The position numbers and the translations under genes were made by a program. Positions 53,935 through 63,478 of a stretch of DNA of 64,000 bases are shown one piece after another. How positions within the stretch are numbered: position 1 is the stretch's first letter; every line of letters starts with the position of its first letter. The notes under the pieces are model-generated. The model was not told the origin of the DNA. It saw nothing but the letters and a program-made list of their open reading frames with translations, and ran no database searches. Origin of the DNA: an uncultured Algibacter sp. (GTDB lineage Bacteria > Bacteroidota > Bacteroidia > Flavobacteriales > Flavobacteriaceae); contig NZ_CANLGU010000002.1 of NCBI RefSeq assembly GCF_947490405.1, positions 794,455 through 858,454 of the forward strand, given 5' to 3'.

Positions 53935-54477
53935 TTATCTCTTCATACCCTCCCACTCTTCTTCAGTAGCATCAGATTTCTGATATTCCATAACTCCAAG
54001 CCATTTATTGTTGCGTTTTATAAGAAGCATTTCAAAATGAACTCTATACTGTACTTCATTTTCGCCATTACTATTTGAAGATGTGTAAATGAAAATCCCC
54101 GTTTCGTGAGCTGTAGTTTTATCACCAATTCTTTGAGAAAAACGAAACTTTACATCACTTTTATTTTTACCAGATTTAGTATCTATAAATCCCTGTTTCC
54201 AACCAGCCAAAGCTTTGGCTGCAGGAATGGAAGTTTTATTTTTACCAGAAGCAAATATAACTACGGCATCCTCGTGGTAAGTAGCAGAATAACCTTCAAA
54301 ATCACCTTCACGAACTGTTCTTGCTAATTCAGTCCAAAATTTATCAAGTTCTGCAATACGTAGAGAATCTTTATTTATTTCTATAGTTGGTGTTGCGCTA
54401 TTTTTTAGTGTAAATGCAAAGGTTGTTTCAATAGTGGCAATTAGTAAAACAACCAAAGGTAGTATTGTTTTTTTCAT
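53935..54477 (-). CDS. Secreted NTF2-like (SnoaL/DUF4440-type) protein
   Basis: 180 residues with a signal peptide (about 1-22, ending TFAF). The mature protein matches an NTF2-like alpha+beta fold: IAELDKFWTELARTVREGDF, GYSATYHEDAVVIFASGKNK, RVHFEMLLIKRNNKWLGVME. Such folds bind small ligands or act as enzymes or scaffolds; none is implied here. The gene is convergent with the four-helix membrane protein gene, with 26 bp between stops. Confidence 0.75.
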   Translation of the reverse strand: MKKTILPLVVLLIATIETTFAFTLKNSATPTIEINKDSLRIAELDKFWTELARTVREGDFEGYSATYHEDAVVIFASGKNKTSIPAAKALAGWKQGFIDTKSGKNKSDVKFRFSQRIGDKTTAHETGIFIYTSSNSNGENEVQYRVHFEMLLIKRNNKWLGVMEYQKSDATEEEWEGMKR

Positions 54478-54548
54478 GACTTTGTATAGATTTTATAATT
54501 AAAACTAATCTCTACAAGTTCGTGTATTTGAAGCAGATATTCAAAAAA

Positions 54549-55598
54549 TTAATCTTCTGCATTAAAAAACACCTTGTAATAATGCATTTTCTTCTCATTG
54601 TCATAGCCGCGTTCTAAATATTCAGCAGAAGCATCTGGTGCATCAATATCTAATTTAATTTGAATATTAGTATCTAGTTTAATATCAGTTTTAATTTTTC
54701 GTTTTTCTTTATTTAAAACGGCTTCAGCAACATCAAACTGATTTCGAATTACTAGGTTCTGCTCGCCTTCAAATTCTTTCTTATAATTTTCAAATTCTCT
54801 AATGTGCTTTTCTTCTTCAAAAAGTTCTTCTTTGAAGCGTTCAATATTTACAACTTCATTTTCTTTAAAAAAATCTATGGTTTGAGCTAAAAAAGTGTTT
54901 CGTTCTTTGGCTCCATAATTGGTTTTTAAAACCTCAGTAGAGAATTCTTTACAAAGTTCAATATATTGTTGGGTATGGTTATTAGCGTCATCAGCATACT
55001 TAATATTTAAAAAATGATTAATCCAGTATTGTGCATCGTAACTATTATTATCAACACTTAAAATAATGTTACCTTCTGTGTCGCTTTGATTTAAAATTAA
55101 ACAGCCTTTATCTACTTTTTTAGAATTTATACCTTTTTGCACCAACACATCGTAGCTATTATTTTCTAAATAGGTTTGAAAGAAATTCACTTTACTTTCA
55201 ATTTTAAAAATTCCAATGGCATTGGTAGTCATGTCTCTAAACTCGATACCTTCAAACATAACAACTAAAACATCGCCAGTTTTTATTTGTGCAGAACTAG
55301 ATTGCTCGTATAAATGCATTACAATATGTTTTGAAATATCTATAAACCCATCTTCATCATTAAATAATTGTGTGCAATAGCTATTAATTTCGTTTAAAGA
55401 GATGTTTGCATGATGATTAAAACGATAGCTTTGAACCACGCTTCCAAAAGGTTTTAAAAGAAAAGGTAACATTAAATCATAACTAGCTTCGTCAAAATCG
55501 ACTAACTTTTCTGAAAAAGCATTTTTTGTATCATTAAATTTATTACCTACTTTATGGATGATGAATTTTGAAATGGACGCGTTTTTTCTTGAAATCAT
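54549..55598 (-). CDS. Nucleoid-associated protein (NdpA/YejK type)
   Basis: 349 residues matching the 37-kDa nucleoid-associated protein family: ASISKFIIHKVGNKFNDTKN at the N-terminus, FSEKLVDFDEASYDLMLPFL, and a middle segment MFEGIEFRDMTTNAIGIFKI. The C-terminal half is charged and helical (EEKHIREFENYKKEFEGEQN). These proteins associate with the nucleoid; the molecular role is poorly known. The gene is cytoplasmic and monocistronic. Confidence 0.88.
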   Translation of the reverse strand: MISRKNASISKFIIHKVGNKFNDTKNAFSEKLVDFDEASYDLMLPFLLKPFGSVVQSYRFNHHANISLNEINSYCTQLFNDEDGFIDISKHIVMHLYEQSSSAQIKTGDVLVVMFEGIEFRDMTTNAIGIFKIESKVNFFQTYLENNSYDVLVQKGINSKKVDKGCLILNQSDTEGNIILSVDNNSYDAQYWINHFLNIKYADDANNHTQQYIELCKEFSTEVLKTNYGAKERNTFLAQTIDFFKENEVVNIERFKEELFEEEKHIREFENYKKEFEGEQNLVIRNQFDVAEAVLNKEKRKIKTDIKLDTNIQIKLDIDAPDASAEYLERGYDNEKKMHYYKVFFNAED

Positions 55599-55649
55599 TT
55601 GTTGTGTATTATTAATGCAATACTATAAAATTATGCTGAGTTTGATATA

Positions 55650-55684
55650 AAAAATGAGCGCCAAAACATTACATTTTGACGCTC
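55650..55684 (-). terminator. Terminator after the TapB-like gene
   Basis: The arms GAGCGCCAAAA (55656-55666) and TTTTGACGCTC (55674-55684) pair with one mismatch-like wobble around a 7-nt loop. On the minus strand a U-rich tract follows, past the stop at 55721. Confidence 0.75.
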
Positions 55685-55720
55685 AAGATTCGAGGACTTG
55701 CTTTTGGTGGTTAAAAATCC

Positions 55721-56398
55721 TTATTTCTTAAAACTTGTAAGTTCAGAGTAGCCCATAAGTTTGCCATTTTTATTGTAGGATTCGTTTCTTACCATACCAA
55801 CACCTTCAGCGATCCACTCTTTAATTTTAAATTTCATTTTCATGCCCATTTTCATTTCATTATCATAGCTTAAAGCAAAACAATCAAAAGTGCCAGCAGG
55901 AGTAGTAATAGATTCTTTTTTGTCAACCTTTCTGTTAAGCATATCAATCTTCATATTCATTGTTATACCACCCATGTTTATAGCCATATTCATGTTGGCA
56001 TCTTTTAGTGATTGTCCTACTTGTAAATAATTAGGTAGTTCAATATTTGTACCTGTAATATCCATGTCCATATCTTTATATTGCTTAAGCATGTCTGGAT
56101 TTATAAGAGATTTAAAATCGATAGATACTTTATTTCCTTCACACATAACTTTGTAGTTAGATGTTGTGATTTCTTTTCCTTTGCCATCAAAAATTACTGT
56201 TTTTATAGTTGCTTCATTACCATTTACATCAGTAACTTCGTATTTTACTACACCTTCTTTTTTGCCTTTTTTGTTGTAGTTAGTAATTTCAAATTTGGTG
56301 CCTTCTTCAAATGGATAATATGCTTTACAGGCATTTTGACTCAGAGAAGAGAAGCTTATGAAAAAAACGCTAATTAGAACTATAATTTTTGTTTTCAT
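55721..56398 (-). CDS. TapB-like secreted protein
   Basis: 225 residues with a signal peptide (about 1-20, ending SLSQ). The mature domain (ACKAYYPFEEGTKFEITNYN, GKKEGVVKYEVTDVNGNEAT, ITTPAGTFDCFALSYDNEMKMGMK, EWIAEGVGMVRNESY) is a DUF3108/TapB-like periplasmic beta-sheet fold, which I recognise by its TPAGTFDC and GVGMVR segments. The gene lies 5 bp after the OmpA gene, in the same direction, so it is probably co-transcribed and the products may work together in the envelope. Confidence 0.78.
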   Translation of the reverse strand: MKTKIIVLISVFFISFSSLSQNACKAYYPFEEGTKFEITNYNKKGKKEGVVKYEVTDVNGNEATIKTVIFDGKGKEITTSNYKVMCEGNKVSIDFKSLINPDMLKQYKDMDMDITGTNIELPNYLQVGQSLKDANMNMAINMGGITMNMKIDMLNRKVDKKESITTPAGTFDCFALSYDNEMKMGMKMKFKIKEWIAEGVGMVRNESYNKNGKLMGYSELTSFKK

Positions 56399-56403
56399 GG
56401 TAT

Positions 56404-57963
56404 TTATATTTTTATGAATTCTACACGTCTATTTTGAGCTTTTCCATCTGTTGTACTATTATCTCCAATAGGTACAGATTCTCCTTTTCCACCTGTTTCA
56501 AGTCTGTCTCCAGAAATTTTGTAAATGTTTACAAGTGCATCTTTAACCGCTGCAGCTCTTGCTTTAGAGAGTTTTAAGTTCGTTTCTTCAGTTCCGTCAG
56601 CATCAGTATGTCCAACAATATTTAATTTAATATTTTCATCCTGCATTAAGACTTGAGAAATCTGGCGTATTATGCCTAAAGATTGCGGTTGAATATTTGC
56701 TGAGCCAGAATCAAATAAAATACCATTGGTGGATATTTTGCCTTCAGAAAGTAGTTTACGTCTTAAATCAACACCGCCTTCAGCAACTTTTAAGTTTGTA
56801 ATGTATAAATGCTCTTCTCCGTCTTTTAAATTGTTAAGATGAAACTTTAAAAACTTAAGCACATTTATTTCTTCAATAAACCTAGGTATATCAATGTATT
56901 TAGTTTGGTTAATCCATAGTCTAAAGCGTTTTTTTGTAACAGATATTGCAATGTGAGGTTGGTTAAGTATAGCTTTTCTTATATCGGCTTTTATATCTGT
57001 ATTTATAGCACCACCACCTCTATTAAAATAGTTATCTGCTCTAAATGAAAAAGCTGAATACTGCCCTAGAGGTATAGATACTTTAGCAAAATGATCAGAA
57101 CCATTTTTAAATTTATCATCACCACTTAAAATAACGTTGAATCTAGCCGTAGATGAGGTTTGTTGGCTAATGCCTTTGGTTAAGATGTCGAACTCAATGG
57201 TGAAATCTTCAGGAAGATTTTTTACATCTGGAATATAAAAAACACCATATCCCGTTTTGAGTTCAAACCATTTACCTTTATTTCCAATTTTCACAACTTC
57301 TCCAGAGGCGTTAGTATTCCATTTACTTGGAAAATCTCCTATAAAATCTCGAGCAAAATCATCAAAAAATAAGAGTTTGTCTCCAGGAACAAAATCATAT
57401 TTGCTGTAAACTTCTAGATTGTCTGAAATGTTTGGATTTTCTTTAACCTCTTCAGGTTCTCCGATACTATTTGGATTGTTTCCTGAATTTGTCTTATTTG
57501 ATGATGTCTCACCTGATTCGTTTTTAGATTTTGGTTTCTCATTTTCATCACGCTTTCGCTGACCTAAAAGGAGTTCTTTTGAAGTTTTTATACTATATTT
57601 TAAAGCTTTCTTAGCTTTATTCATTTGTAGAGTGGCCTTTCCTTGTTTTAAAACACTCAATCCATCTAAGTCTCCTAAAATATCAGGTGCACTGTTACTT
57701 AAACCCTCAAGATTATCAAGAGCATCTTCAAGAACATCAATATCCTCATCTTCTAATGGGGTTCCTGATTGGGCATAACCATCGTATTTGTATACTTTAT
57801 CATAAATATCAAAAGACTCAGAAACAAAAGTATCAACACTATTAACTCCAGTTCTACTTTTTGGCCTTTTTATTTGTTTTGTTTGAGCTTCAAGGTTTGG
57901 AGTAACAAATACAAAAGCCATCCAAAAGGAGAGGATGCTTATTGCACTCTTGGGTATTTTCAT
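56404..57963 (-). CDS. OmpA-family peptidoglycan-associated protein
   Basis: 519 residues: a signal peptide (about 1-27, ending LEAQ), a helical and Asn/Ser-rich region to about 190, a beta-rich concanavalin-like region (about 195-390), and an OmpA-like domain at about 405-519. The latter has ILFDSGSANIQPQSLGIIRQ, LNIVGHTDADGTEETNLKLS, KARAAAVKDALV and GDNSTTDGKAQNRRVEF, with the Asp and Arg that bind diaminopimelate. The domain probably tethers the outer membrane to peptidoglycan. The TapB-like gene follows after 5 bp. Confidence 0.9.
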   Translation of the reverse strand: MKIPKSAISILSFWMAFVFVTPNLEAQTKQIKRPKSRTGVNSVDTFVSESFDIYDKVYKYDGYAQSGTPLEDEDIDVLEDALDNLEGLSNSAPDILGDLDGLSVLKQGKATLQMNKAKKALKYSIKTSKELLLGQRKRDENEKPKSKNESGETSSNKTNSGNNPNSIGEPEEVKENPNISDNLEVYSKYDFVPGDKLLFFDDFARDFIGDFPSKWNTNASGEVVKIGNKGKWFELKTGYGVFYIPDVKNLPEDFTIEFDILTKGISQQTSSTARFNVILSGDDKFKNGSDHFAKVSIPLGQYSAFSFRADNYFNRGGGAINTDIKADIRKAILNQPHIAISVTKKRFRLWINQTKYIDIPRFIEEINVLKFLKFHLNNLKDGEEHLYITNLKVAEGGVDLRRKLLSEGKISTNGILFDSGSANIQPQSLGIIRQISQVLMQDENIKLNIVGHTDADGTEETNLKLSKARAAAVKDALVNIYKISGDRLETGGKGESVPIGDNSTTDGKAQNRRVEFIKI

Positions 57964-58044
57964 TTGTAATTATTTGATTAATAGCTGCCTTAAAGATAGA
58001 AATTACTTTTTTATAGACAAAGACGAAATGTTAAATTTCGGTAT

Positions 58045-60477
58045 TCAATTAATTTGATAAAGAATAATGGCATTATTATCGCCTTTAGTTACAAACTCTA
58101 AATTTTTGTCTTTGTCAATATTATCAAGATCTATATTGGAGTTTCCGTAAACTGGAAAGTTTGGAAGTAATTTAAATTGACTATCAAACAAATATGTTTT
58201 ATGCGATTGTAAATCTGTTGTGCTAACATATATTTTGTTGTTTATGTAGAAAATTTTAGGTTTTGAATATTCCCCAAAATCTAATTCTGTAGTTTTATTT
58301 TTTATAGTAAGTTTATTTTCACTTTGGGTGACTAATGTTTTACTTGTACTTTCTATATAGTGATTTTGAGAAAGGTTCAAATTTCTTGAAGATATATTAC
58401 CTTTTGAATCAATAGAAATTAAATCGCCTAGATCTGTAGTTGTTGTAAAAGTATTATTATACAAGAAAATGGCTTGGTTTGAATAGGAATGAGATTGTTT
58501 TGGTCTTACCCTTGTTTTTCCTAACCTGTCAAGGATATAAAGTTTGTTTTTTGTTTTTATGGTAATGTAGTCTTTGTTGCCTATTCTGAAATGTTTGGGT
58601 TGCGAGATTATATCATTATTTGCTGATTTAAAAGTAAAGCCCCTAACGGTTTTTCCCTTTGTATCGTACATTAAAACATGTTTGCCTTGAGTAACTAAAA
58701 GACGATATTTTTTTCGGTTATCATAATCAAAAATAGCCAAGGGTTGTGTAATTTCGTCATTAAATTTTAAAGAAAAGGGTTTTACTTCTTTGCCATTTCT
58801 ATCCAAAACGTAAACTCGATTTGGAGTTGCAAATGCTAACTGTAATCGCCCATTTTTGTAAATATCAATTTGTTTAATTTTACCTAAAACAGCACCTTTT
58901 AATTGTTTTTTCCAAAGAATTTTACCCTTATTAGAAATTAAATATAAGTTGTTGTTTATATCTTGAACTACTATCTCTTTCTGTTTAGTAATGTGGTTTT
59001 TAACAAATTGAGGTGTGTTTAAAAGTGGCTTATCCAGTTTAATATTCAATTCTTCTGAAACAGAATTAACTGTAGCTCTTGTTTTATTCTTTTTAATGAT
59101 GCCGTTTACGTGGGCAAAATTAGTATCATAAATAAATTGAATAGCCGAAGTATTGTAGTTTTTAAATACGGAATTGGAGCTCGTTTCTATGTTTTTATTT
59201 AAAACGGTTTTTAATGTCGTAGCATTCATTACCTGTAATATAGAGGCGGCATCACTTAATTTTTCTTTAGCATTTTTGAAATTTGAAGTATTATTTAAAG
59301 TAGTTTTGTTTTGATAATTGGCTATAATATTTTGTAGCATATCAATCTTATTTGTAAACACAAAATAATCATCCAAAACACAATATAAATTCGCATCATT
59401 GTAACGTATTAGCGGATTGAATGTTTTGGCAAATAAAACAGGCTTGCTAAAATTATAGACATCGATTCCTCTGTAAGTGTCTGCAATAGTTTCCTCTGCT
59501 AAAAGTGCATCTTTAGTAGCAATAACATCAGTTGAATTTAAAACAATAGCACGGTTTTTATCTTCGTAGATAATACCAATTTCCACTATATCATTAAAAA
59601 GTTTAGTGTTATTTGTAATTGAATCTTTTTTATTGAATTTTAATAAATTCGCTTTGAAAATGTCAAAATTATCAAAAGTAAAACTGAGAAAACCATCACT
59701 ATTTGATGGAGTTATGCTTGGTAGTTTATTAACTTGAGGAGTGGTTTTTTTAAAAATATTAATTAAGCTTTCGGTAGAATCTGTTGCTTTTGTTATACCA
59801 TTAAAATAAGTTTCATTCTGATTCAAATCAACATCAACAGCAATAAACCTTGAAAGCCTATTTGAAGTCACAGAATCTTCAATAAATAATGAAGGTGAGA
59901 AATTAGTATTAGATTTTAAAATTAAAGAAAGCGTTTTGTCGTTACTTAAGGTTTTATATGTTTTCTTAAGTTCTAAATCATCATTCACAAAGTTAAAAGC
60001 ATCATCTACAATAGTTTTTGATGAAGATGCGAAAAAAGTGCTATCAATAATAACGCTATAAAATGTGTTGTTGTGTAATGTGGATTTAATAATGGACCTG
60101 TTATTATAAGTAAGTACTTCTTCTGTATAATTTGGTAATAAGTCTGTTATAAATAAGTCCGTAGAATATTTTGTAATAACTGTATATTGAAGACTATCAT
60201 TGGCTTCCTTAGAAAAGCAAATCAATAAATCGTTACTTGATTTTAGGTGAGATATAGGTTTTAATTTTTGTTCAATTTTCTCAGAGAAAGAAGCTTCAGA
60301 TATAGTGTTTAAAAAATCACTATTACTAATACTGTTACTTAAACTTTCTAGGTTTGAAGTTTTGATGATTATAGATGTGTTTTTTGGAACAAAATCTAAG
60401 AGATTCAAGTGTTCTGTATTAGATTTAGAGCAACCAAAAACTAAAATAAGCAGGAGGGTAAAGCAAAAAAATCTCAT
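58045..60477 (-). CDS. Large lipoprotein with C-terminal beta-propeller-like repeats
   Basis: 810 residues. A lipoprotein signal ends LVFGC (Cys16). Residues about 20-480 form an alpha/beta region with motifs LLDFVPKNTSIIIKTSNLES and NALF-like repeats, which recall DUF3352 proteins. From about 490 the chain repeats short strands with aspartates: NNLYLISNKGKILWKKQLKG, PNRVYVLDRNGKEVKPF, KNKLYILDRLGKTRVRP, ISIDSKGNISSRNLN. These look like propeller blades of PQQ/WD type. It is an envelope protein without known function. rnhB lies 31 bp upstream in the same direction. Confidence 0.68.
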   Translation of the reverse strand: MRFFCFTLLLILVFGCSKSNTEHLNLLDFVPKNTSIIIKTSNLESLSNSISNSDFLNTISEASFSEKIEQKLKPISHLKSSNDLLICFSKEANDSLQYTVITKYSTDLFITDLLPNYTEEVLTYNNRSIIKSTLHNNTFYSVIIDSTFFASSSKTIVDDAFNFVNDDLELKKTYKTLSNDKTLSLILKSNTNFSPSLFIEDSVTSNRLSRFIAVDVDLNQNETYFNGITKATDSTESLINIFKKTTPQVNKLPSITPSNSDGFLSFTFDNFDIFKANLLKFNKKDSITNNTKLFNDIVEIGIIYEDKNRAIVLNSTDVIATKDALLAEETIADTYRGIDVYNFSKPVLFAKTFNPLIRYNDANLYCVLDDYFVFTNKIDMLQNIIANYQNKTTLNNTSNFKNAKEKLSDAASILQVMNATTLKTVLNKNIETSSNSVFKNYNTSAIQFIYDTNFAHVNGIIKKNKTRATVNSVSEELNIKLDKPLLNTPQFVKNHITKQKEIVVQDINNNLYLISNKGKILWKKQLKGAVLGKIKQIDIYKNGRLQLAFATPNRVYVLDRNGKEVKPFSLKFNDEITQPLAIFDYDNRKKYRLLVTQGKHVLMYDTKGKTVRGFTFKSANNDIISQPKHFRIGNKDYITIKTKNKLYILDRLGKTRVRPKQSHSYSNQAIFLYNNTFTTTTDLGDLISIDSKGNISSRNLNLSQNHYIESTSKTLVTQSENKLTIKNKTTELDFGEYSKPKIFYINNKIYVSTTDLQSHKTYLFDSQFKLLPNFPVYGNSNIDLDNIDKDKNLEFVTKGDNNAIILYQIN

Positions 60478-60508
60478 GTATGGAATTAATTTCTACAAAT
60501 ATAGAAAC

Positions 60509-61108
60509 TTATAAATCTAACTTTAATTGTTCGGGCAATAATCTGAATGATTTTCTGTGGTATTTTGTTATGCCGTATTTTTTTATGGCCTCCCGATGTT
60601 CTTTGGTAGGATAACCTTTATTCTGTTTCCAATTATACATCGGGAACTCTTGGTGTATTTTGTTCATATACAAATCACGATATGTTTTAGCTAAAACAGA
60701 GGCAGCAGCGATGCTTAAATATTTGCCGTCACCCTTTATAATGGTCTCAAATGGAATATTATTATAAGGTTTAAATTTGTTGCCGTCAACAATAATGAAC
60801 TCTGGTTGAGGTTTTAGAGATTCAATCGATTTGTGCATTGCTAATATGGAAGCATTTAAGATATTAATTGTATCAATTTCCTCCTGAAAAACATGAGCCA
60901 CACCAAAACACAATGCTTCGGTTTCAATAATTGGTTTTAAAATAAATCGTTTTTTTTCACTAACTTGCTTAGAGTCATTTAAGATTAAATTTTTAAAATC
61001 ATCAGGAAGTATTACTGCAGCTGCAGTAACAGGGCCAGCTAAACAGCCACGGCCAGCTTCATCTGTTCCACATTCTAACTTGTAATTTGAATGATTAAGT
61101 AATAACAT
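60509..61108 (-). CDS. rnhB: Ribonuclease HII
   Basis: Cleaves RNA in RNA/DNA hybrids and single ribonucleotides in DNA. 199 residues with the RNase HII signature: [20 protein letters not shown] with metal ligands Asp16 and Glu17, [10 protein letters not shown] with the third Asp, and [12 protein letters not shown] with the fourth acidic and Lys. The C-terminus carries [20 protein letters not shown]. The length is normal. It is divergent from a putative porin across 312 bp. Confidence 0.97.
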   Translation of the reverse strand: MLLLNHSNYKLECGTDEAGRGCLAGPVTAAAVILPDDFKNLILNDSKQVSEKKRFILKPIIETEALCFGVAHVFQEEIDTINILNASILAMHKSIESLKPQPEFIIVDGNKFKPYNNIPFETIIKGDGKYLSIAAASVLAKTYRDLYMNKIHQEFPMYNWKQNKGYPTKEHREAIKKYGITKYHRKSFRLLPEQLKLDL

Positions 61109-61288
61109 AAATTAAAAACAAAGATATAATATGTCTTCAATCAAGGCCTAAATCGTCTTAACATTTATCTATCACATGCATTTTTTTTGATAAAAAATTG
61201 GTTTTTAGAAATAATATTAAGATGTTTGTTTATGACTAACTCAAATTAAATTTCGAATTATCATCTATATATTAGATGTTTAATAGTG

Positions 61289-61325
61289 AAAAGAAAGCCA
61301 GCAAAAAATGCTGGCTTTCTTTATT
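61289..61325 (+). terminator. Orphan terminator between divergent genes
   Basis: Arms 61290-61303 and 61309-61322 pair over about 14 bp around AAAAA, with T-rich flank. Neither rnhB (leftward) nor the porin gene (rightward) is upstream of it, so it has no annotated transcript to end. Confidence 0.7.
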
Positions 61326-61359
61326 TAAAATAATTACTCGCACTTTACGTTCAAATAAT

Positions 61360-61367
61360 TACTTTTG
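61360..61367 (+). promoter_or_regulatory. Promoter -7 box of the putative porin
   Basis: TACTTTTG matches TAnnTTTG exactly and lies about 54 bp before the ATG at 61421. No clear -33 TTG is seen. Confidence 0.5.
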
Positions 61368-61420
61368 CCTCATAAAATTTATAATTAAACAACATAGCTG
61401 AAATTGCCCAATTTACCTTT

Positions 61421-63478
61421 ATGTTTAAAGCGCACTTAATTACTAAGGACAGATATAAGATAAATCAGATTCAAAAAGTCTTATTTAGTTGTTTTCTGTT
61501 CTTTGTGTTTATACAAGTATCTGCACAAATTCAAACTGGGAGAGGTGTTTTGAATAATAATCGGAATATTCCTGGAGTTGGAATTCAAGATTCTTTACAG
61601 AATCAATCTCAAGAGTCAACAAGTATTAAAAACTTGAAAAATCCAGAAGCTAAAATTGAGAATTATTTAATAATGACTTATGAAAGAGATACTACATATC
61701 TTGATACATCATTAACAATACAAAAAGAATATAAGTTTAATTATTTGCGTAAAGACAATTTTGGATTAATACCTTTTTCAAACTTAGGACAAACATATAA
61801 TTCGTTAACTCATAACTTTGAAAACACAAGTGTTATGCCAAATTTTGGAGCTCAGGCTAGACATTTTAATTACATGGCTACTGAAGATATAAGGTATTAT
61901 CACGTTCCTACACCATTAACTGAATTGTTTTACCGTACAGCTTTTGAGCAAGGGCAATTGGCGGATTCTTTTTTTACAGTAAATACATCACCTCAATTTA
62001 ATTTTTCTATTGCATATAAAGGTATGCGCTCTATTGGTAATTATCAACACATGATAACTAGTACGGGTAATTTTAGGTTTACTTCAAATTATGTTACTAA
62101 AAATAAACGCTATCAAGTCAGAGGGCATTTTGTAACCCAAGATCTATCAAATGAAGAAAATGGAGGGCTTACAGATGAAAGTGTAGAAAATTTTGAAACT
62201 GGAGAAGATGAATTTCTTGAGCGCCCTATATTAGATGTGAATTTTGAAAATGCTGAAAATATATTGATAGGCAAGCGGTTCTATCTAGATCAGAATTATG
62301 ATGTATTTAATAAAGTAGTAGAAAAATTTCTACCTCAAACATTGAATGATTCAACATCCAAAAGTAAATTAAGTGTTAGGCATCTTATGTCTTTTGAAGA
62401 CAAATATTATCAGTACAAACAATCACAGGTAAATTCAGCAATATTTGGGGAAGCATTCCAAACCTCAGGATTGTCAGATAAAGCTACTTTGGAAAATTTT
62501 TATAATGAGGTGCAGTTAGATTATTATAATAACGTATTGGGTAATATCCAGGTTAATATCAATAATACTAATTATAATTATGGGTATAATAAATTAATAC
62601 AGTTAAATGGCGAAACCATTATAAATCGTTTAAAAGGGAACGTATTAGGAGTAGGTGGCAAGTATAGTAAGCGATACAAAGGATTTAAGCTTATTGGGGA
62701 GGCTGGAGTTAATTTAACAGGAGACTTTGAGGGTAATTATCTCAAAGCAATAGCAAGCTTTAACATAAATAACGAAATTGCAGCTTCTGCATCTATAAAT
62801 CATAGTTCAAAAGTGCCAAACTACAATACCCTACTGTATCAGAGTGACTATGTAAATTATAATTGGCAAAATAATTTTAATAATATAGAAACACAGCAAA
62901 TAGGTTTCAAATTGAAATACAAGGAACTTTTAAAATTAACGGTAGATTATTCAACCATAAACGATTACGTATATTTTAAAAAAGATGAAATTTCAGAACA
63001 GATAAGTCCATTTCAAAACAACCAAACGATAAGTTATCTCAGAGGAAAGCTAGAAAATGAAATCAAGTTTGGAAAGTTTGCTATCAATAACACCATAATG
63101 TATCAAAATGTAAAGGATGATAATAATGTTTTGAACGTTCCCGAAATCAATACAAGAAATACTTTTTACTTTACAAGTCATCTGTTTAAAAAAGCACTTT
63201 ACTTACAAACTGGTATTACGCTCAACTACTTTACTAAATATTACATGGATGCTTACAGTCCATTGTTAGCAGAATTCTATGTCCAAAACCATACTGAATT
63301 TGGAGATTTTCCACGCTTAGATTTTTTCTTAAATGCTAAAATCCGACAAACGCGTATCTTTTTTAAACTAGAACATTTTAATGCATCCTTCACTGGATAT
63401 AATTATTATTCCGCTCCAACTTATCCTTATCGAGATTTTTCAATTCGTTTTGGTTTAGTATGGAATTTCTTCTTATAA
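61421..63478 (+). CDS. Putative porin
   Basis: 685 residues. A signal-like N-terminus (about 20-36, VLFSCFLFFVFIQVSAQ) follows an unusual polar stretch of about 19 residues; a later start is possible but not obvious. The body contains outer-membrane strand patterns: NFRFTSNYVTKNKRYQVRGH, NYNYGYNKLIQLNGETI, EIAASASINHSSKVPNYNTL, and it ends in SIRFGLVWNFFL, a terminal aromatic strand used by the Bam machinery. It fits the 'putative porin' group of Bacteroidota. Its promoter lies 54 bp upstream. Substrate unknown. Confidence 0.78.
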   Translation: MFKAHLITKDRYKINQIQKVLFSCFLFFVFIQVSAQIQTGRGVLNNNRNIPGVGIQDSLQNQSQESTSIKNLKNPEAKIENYLIMTYERDTTYLDTSLTIQKEYKFNYLRKDNFGLIPFSNLGQTYNSLTHNFENTSVMPNFGAQARHFNYMATEDIRYYHVPTPLTELFYRTAFEQGQLADSFFTVNTSPQFNFSIAYKGMRSIGNYQHMITSTGNFRFTSNYVTKNKRYQVRGHFVTQDLSNEENGGLTDESVENFETGEDEFLERPILDVNFENAENILIGKRFYLDQNYDVFNKVVEKFLPQTLNDSTSKSKLSVRHLMSFEDKYYQYKQSQVNSAIFGEAFQTSGLSDKATLENFYNEVQLDYYNNVLGNIQVNINNTNYNYGYNKLIQLNGETIINRLKGNVLGVGGKYSKRYKGFKLIGEAGVNLTGDFEGNYLKAIASFNINNEIAASASINHSSKVPNYNTLLYQSDYVNYNWQNNFNNIETQQIGFKLKYKELLKLTVDYSTINDYVYFKKDEISEQISPFQNNQTISYLRGKLENEIKFGKFAINNTIMYQNVKDDNNVLNVPEINTRNTFYFTSHLFKKALYLQTGITLNYFTKYYMDAYSPLLAEFYVQNHTEFGDFPRLDFFLNAKIRQTRIFFKLEHFNASFTGYNYYSAPTYPYRDFSIRFGLVWNFFL

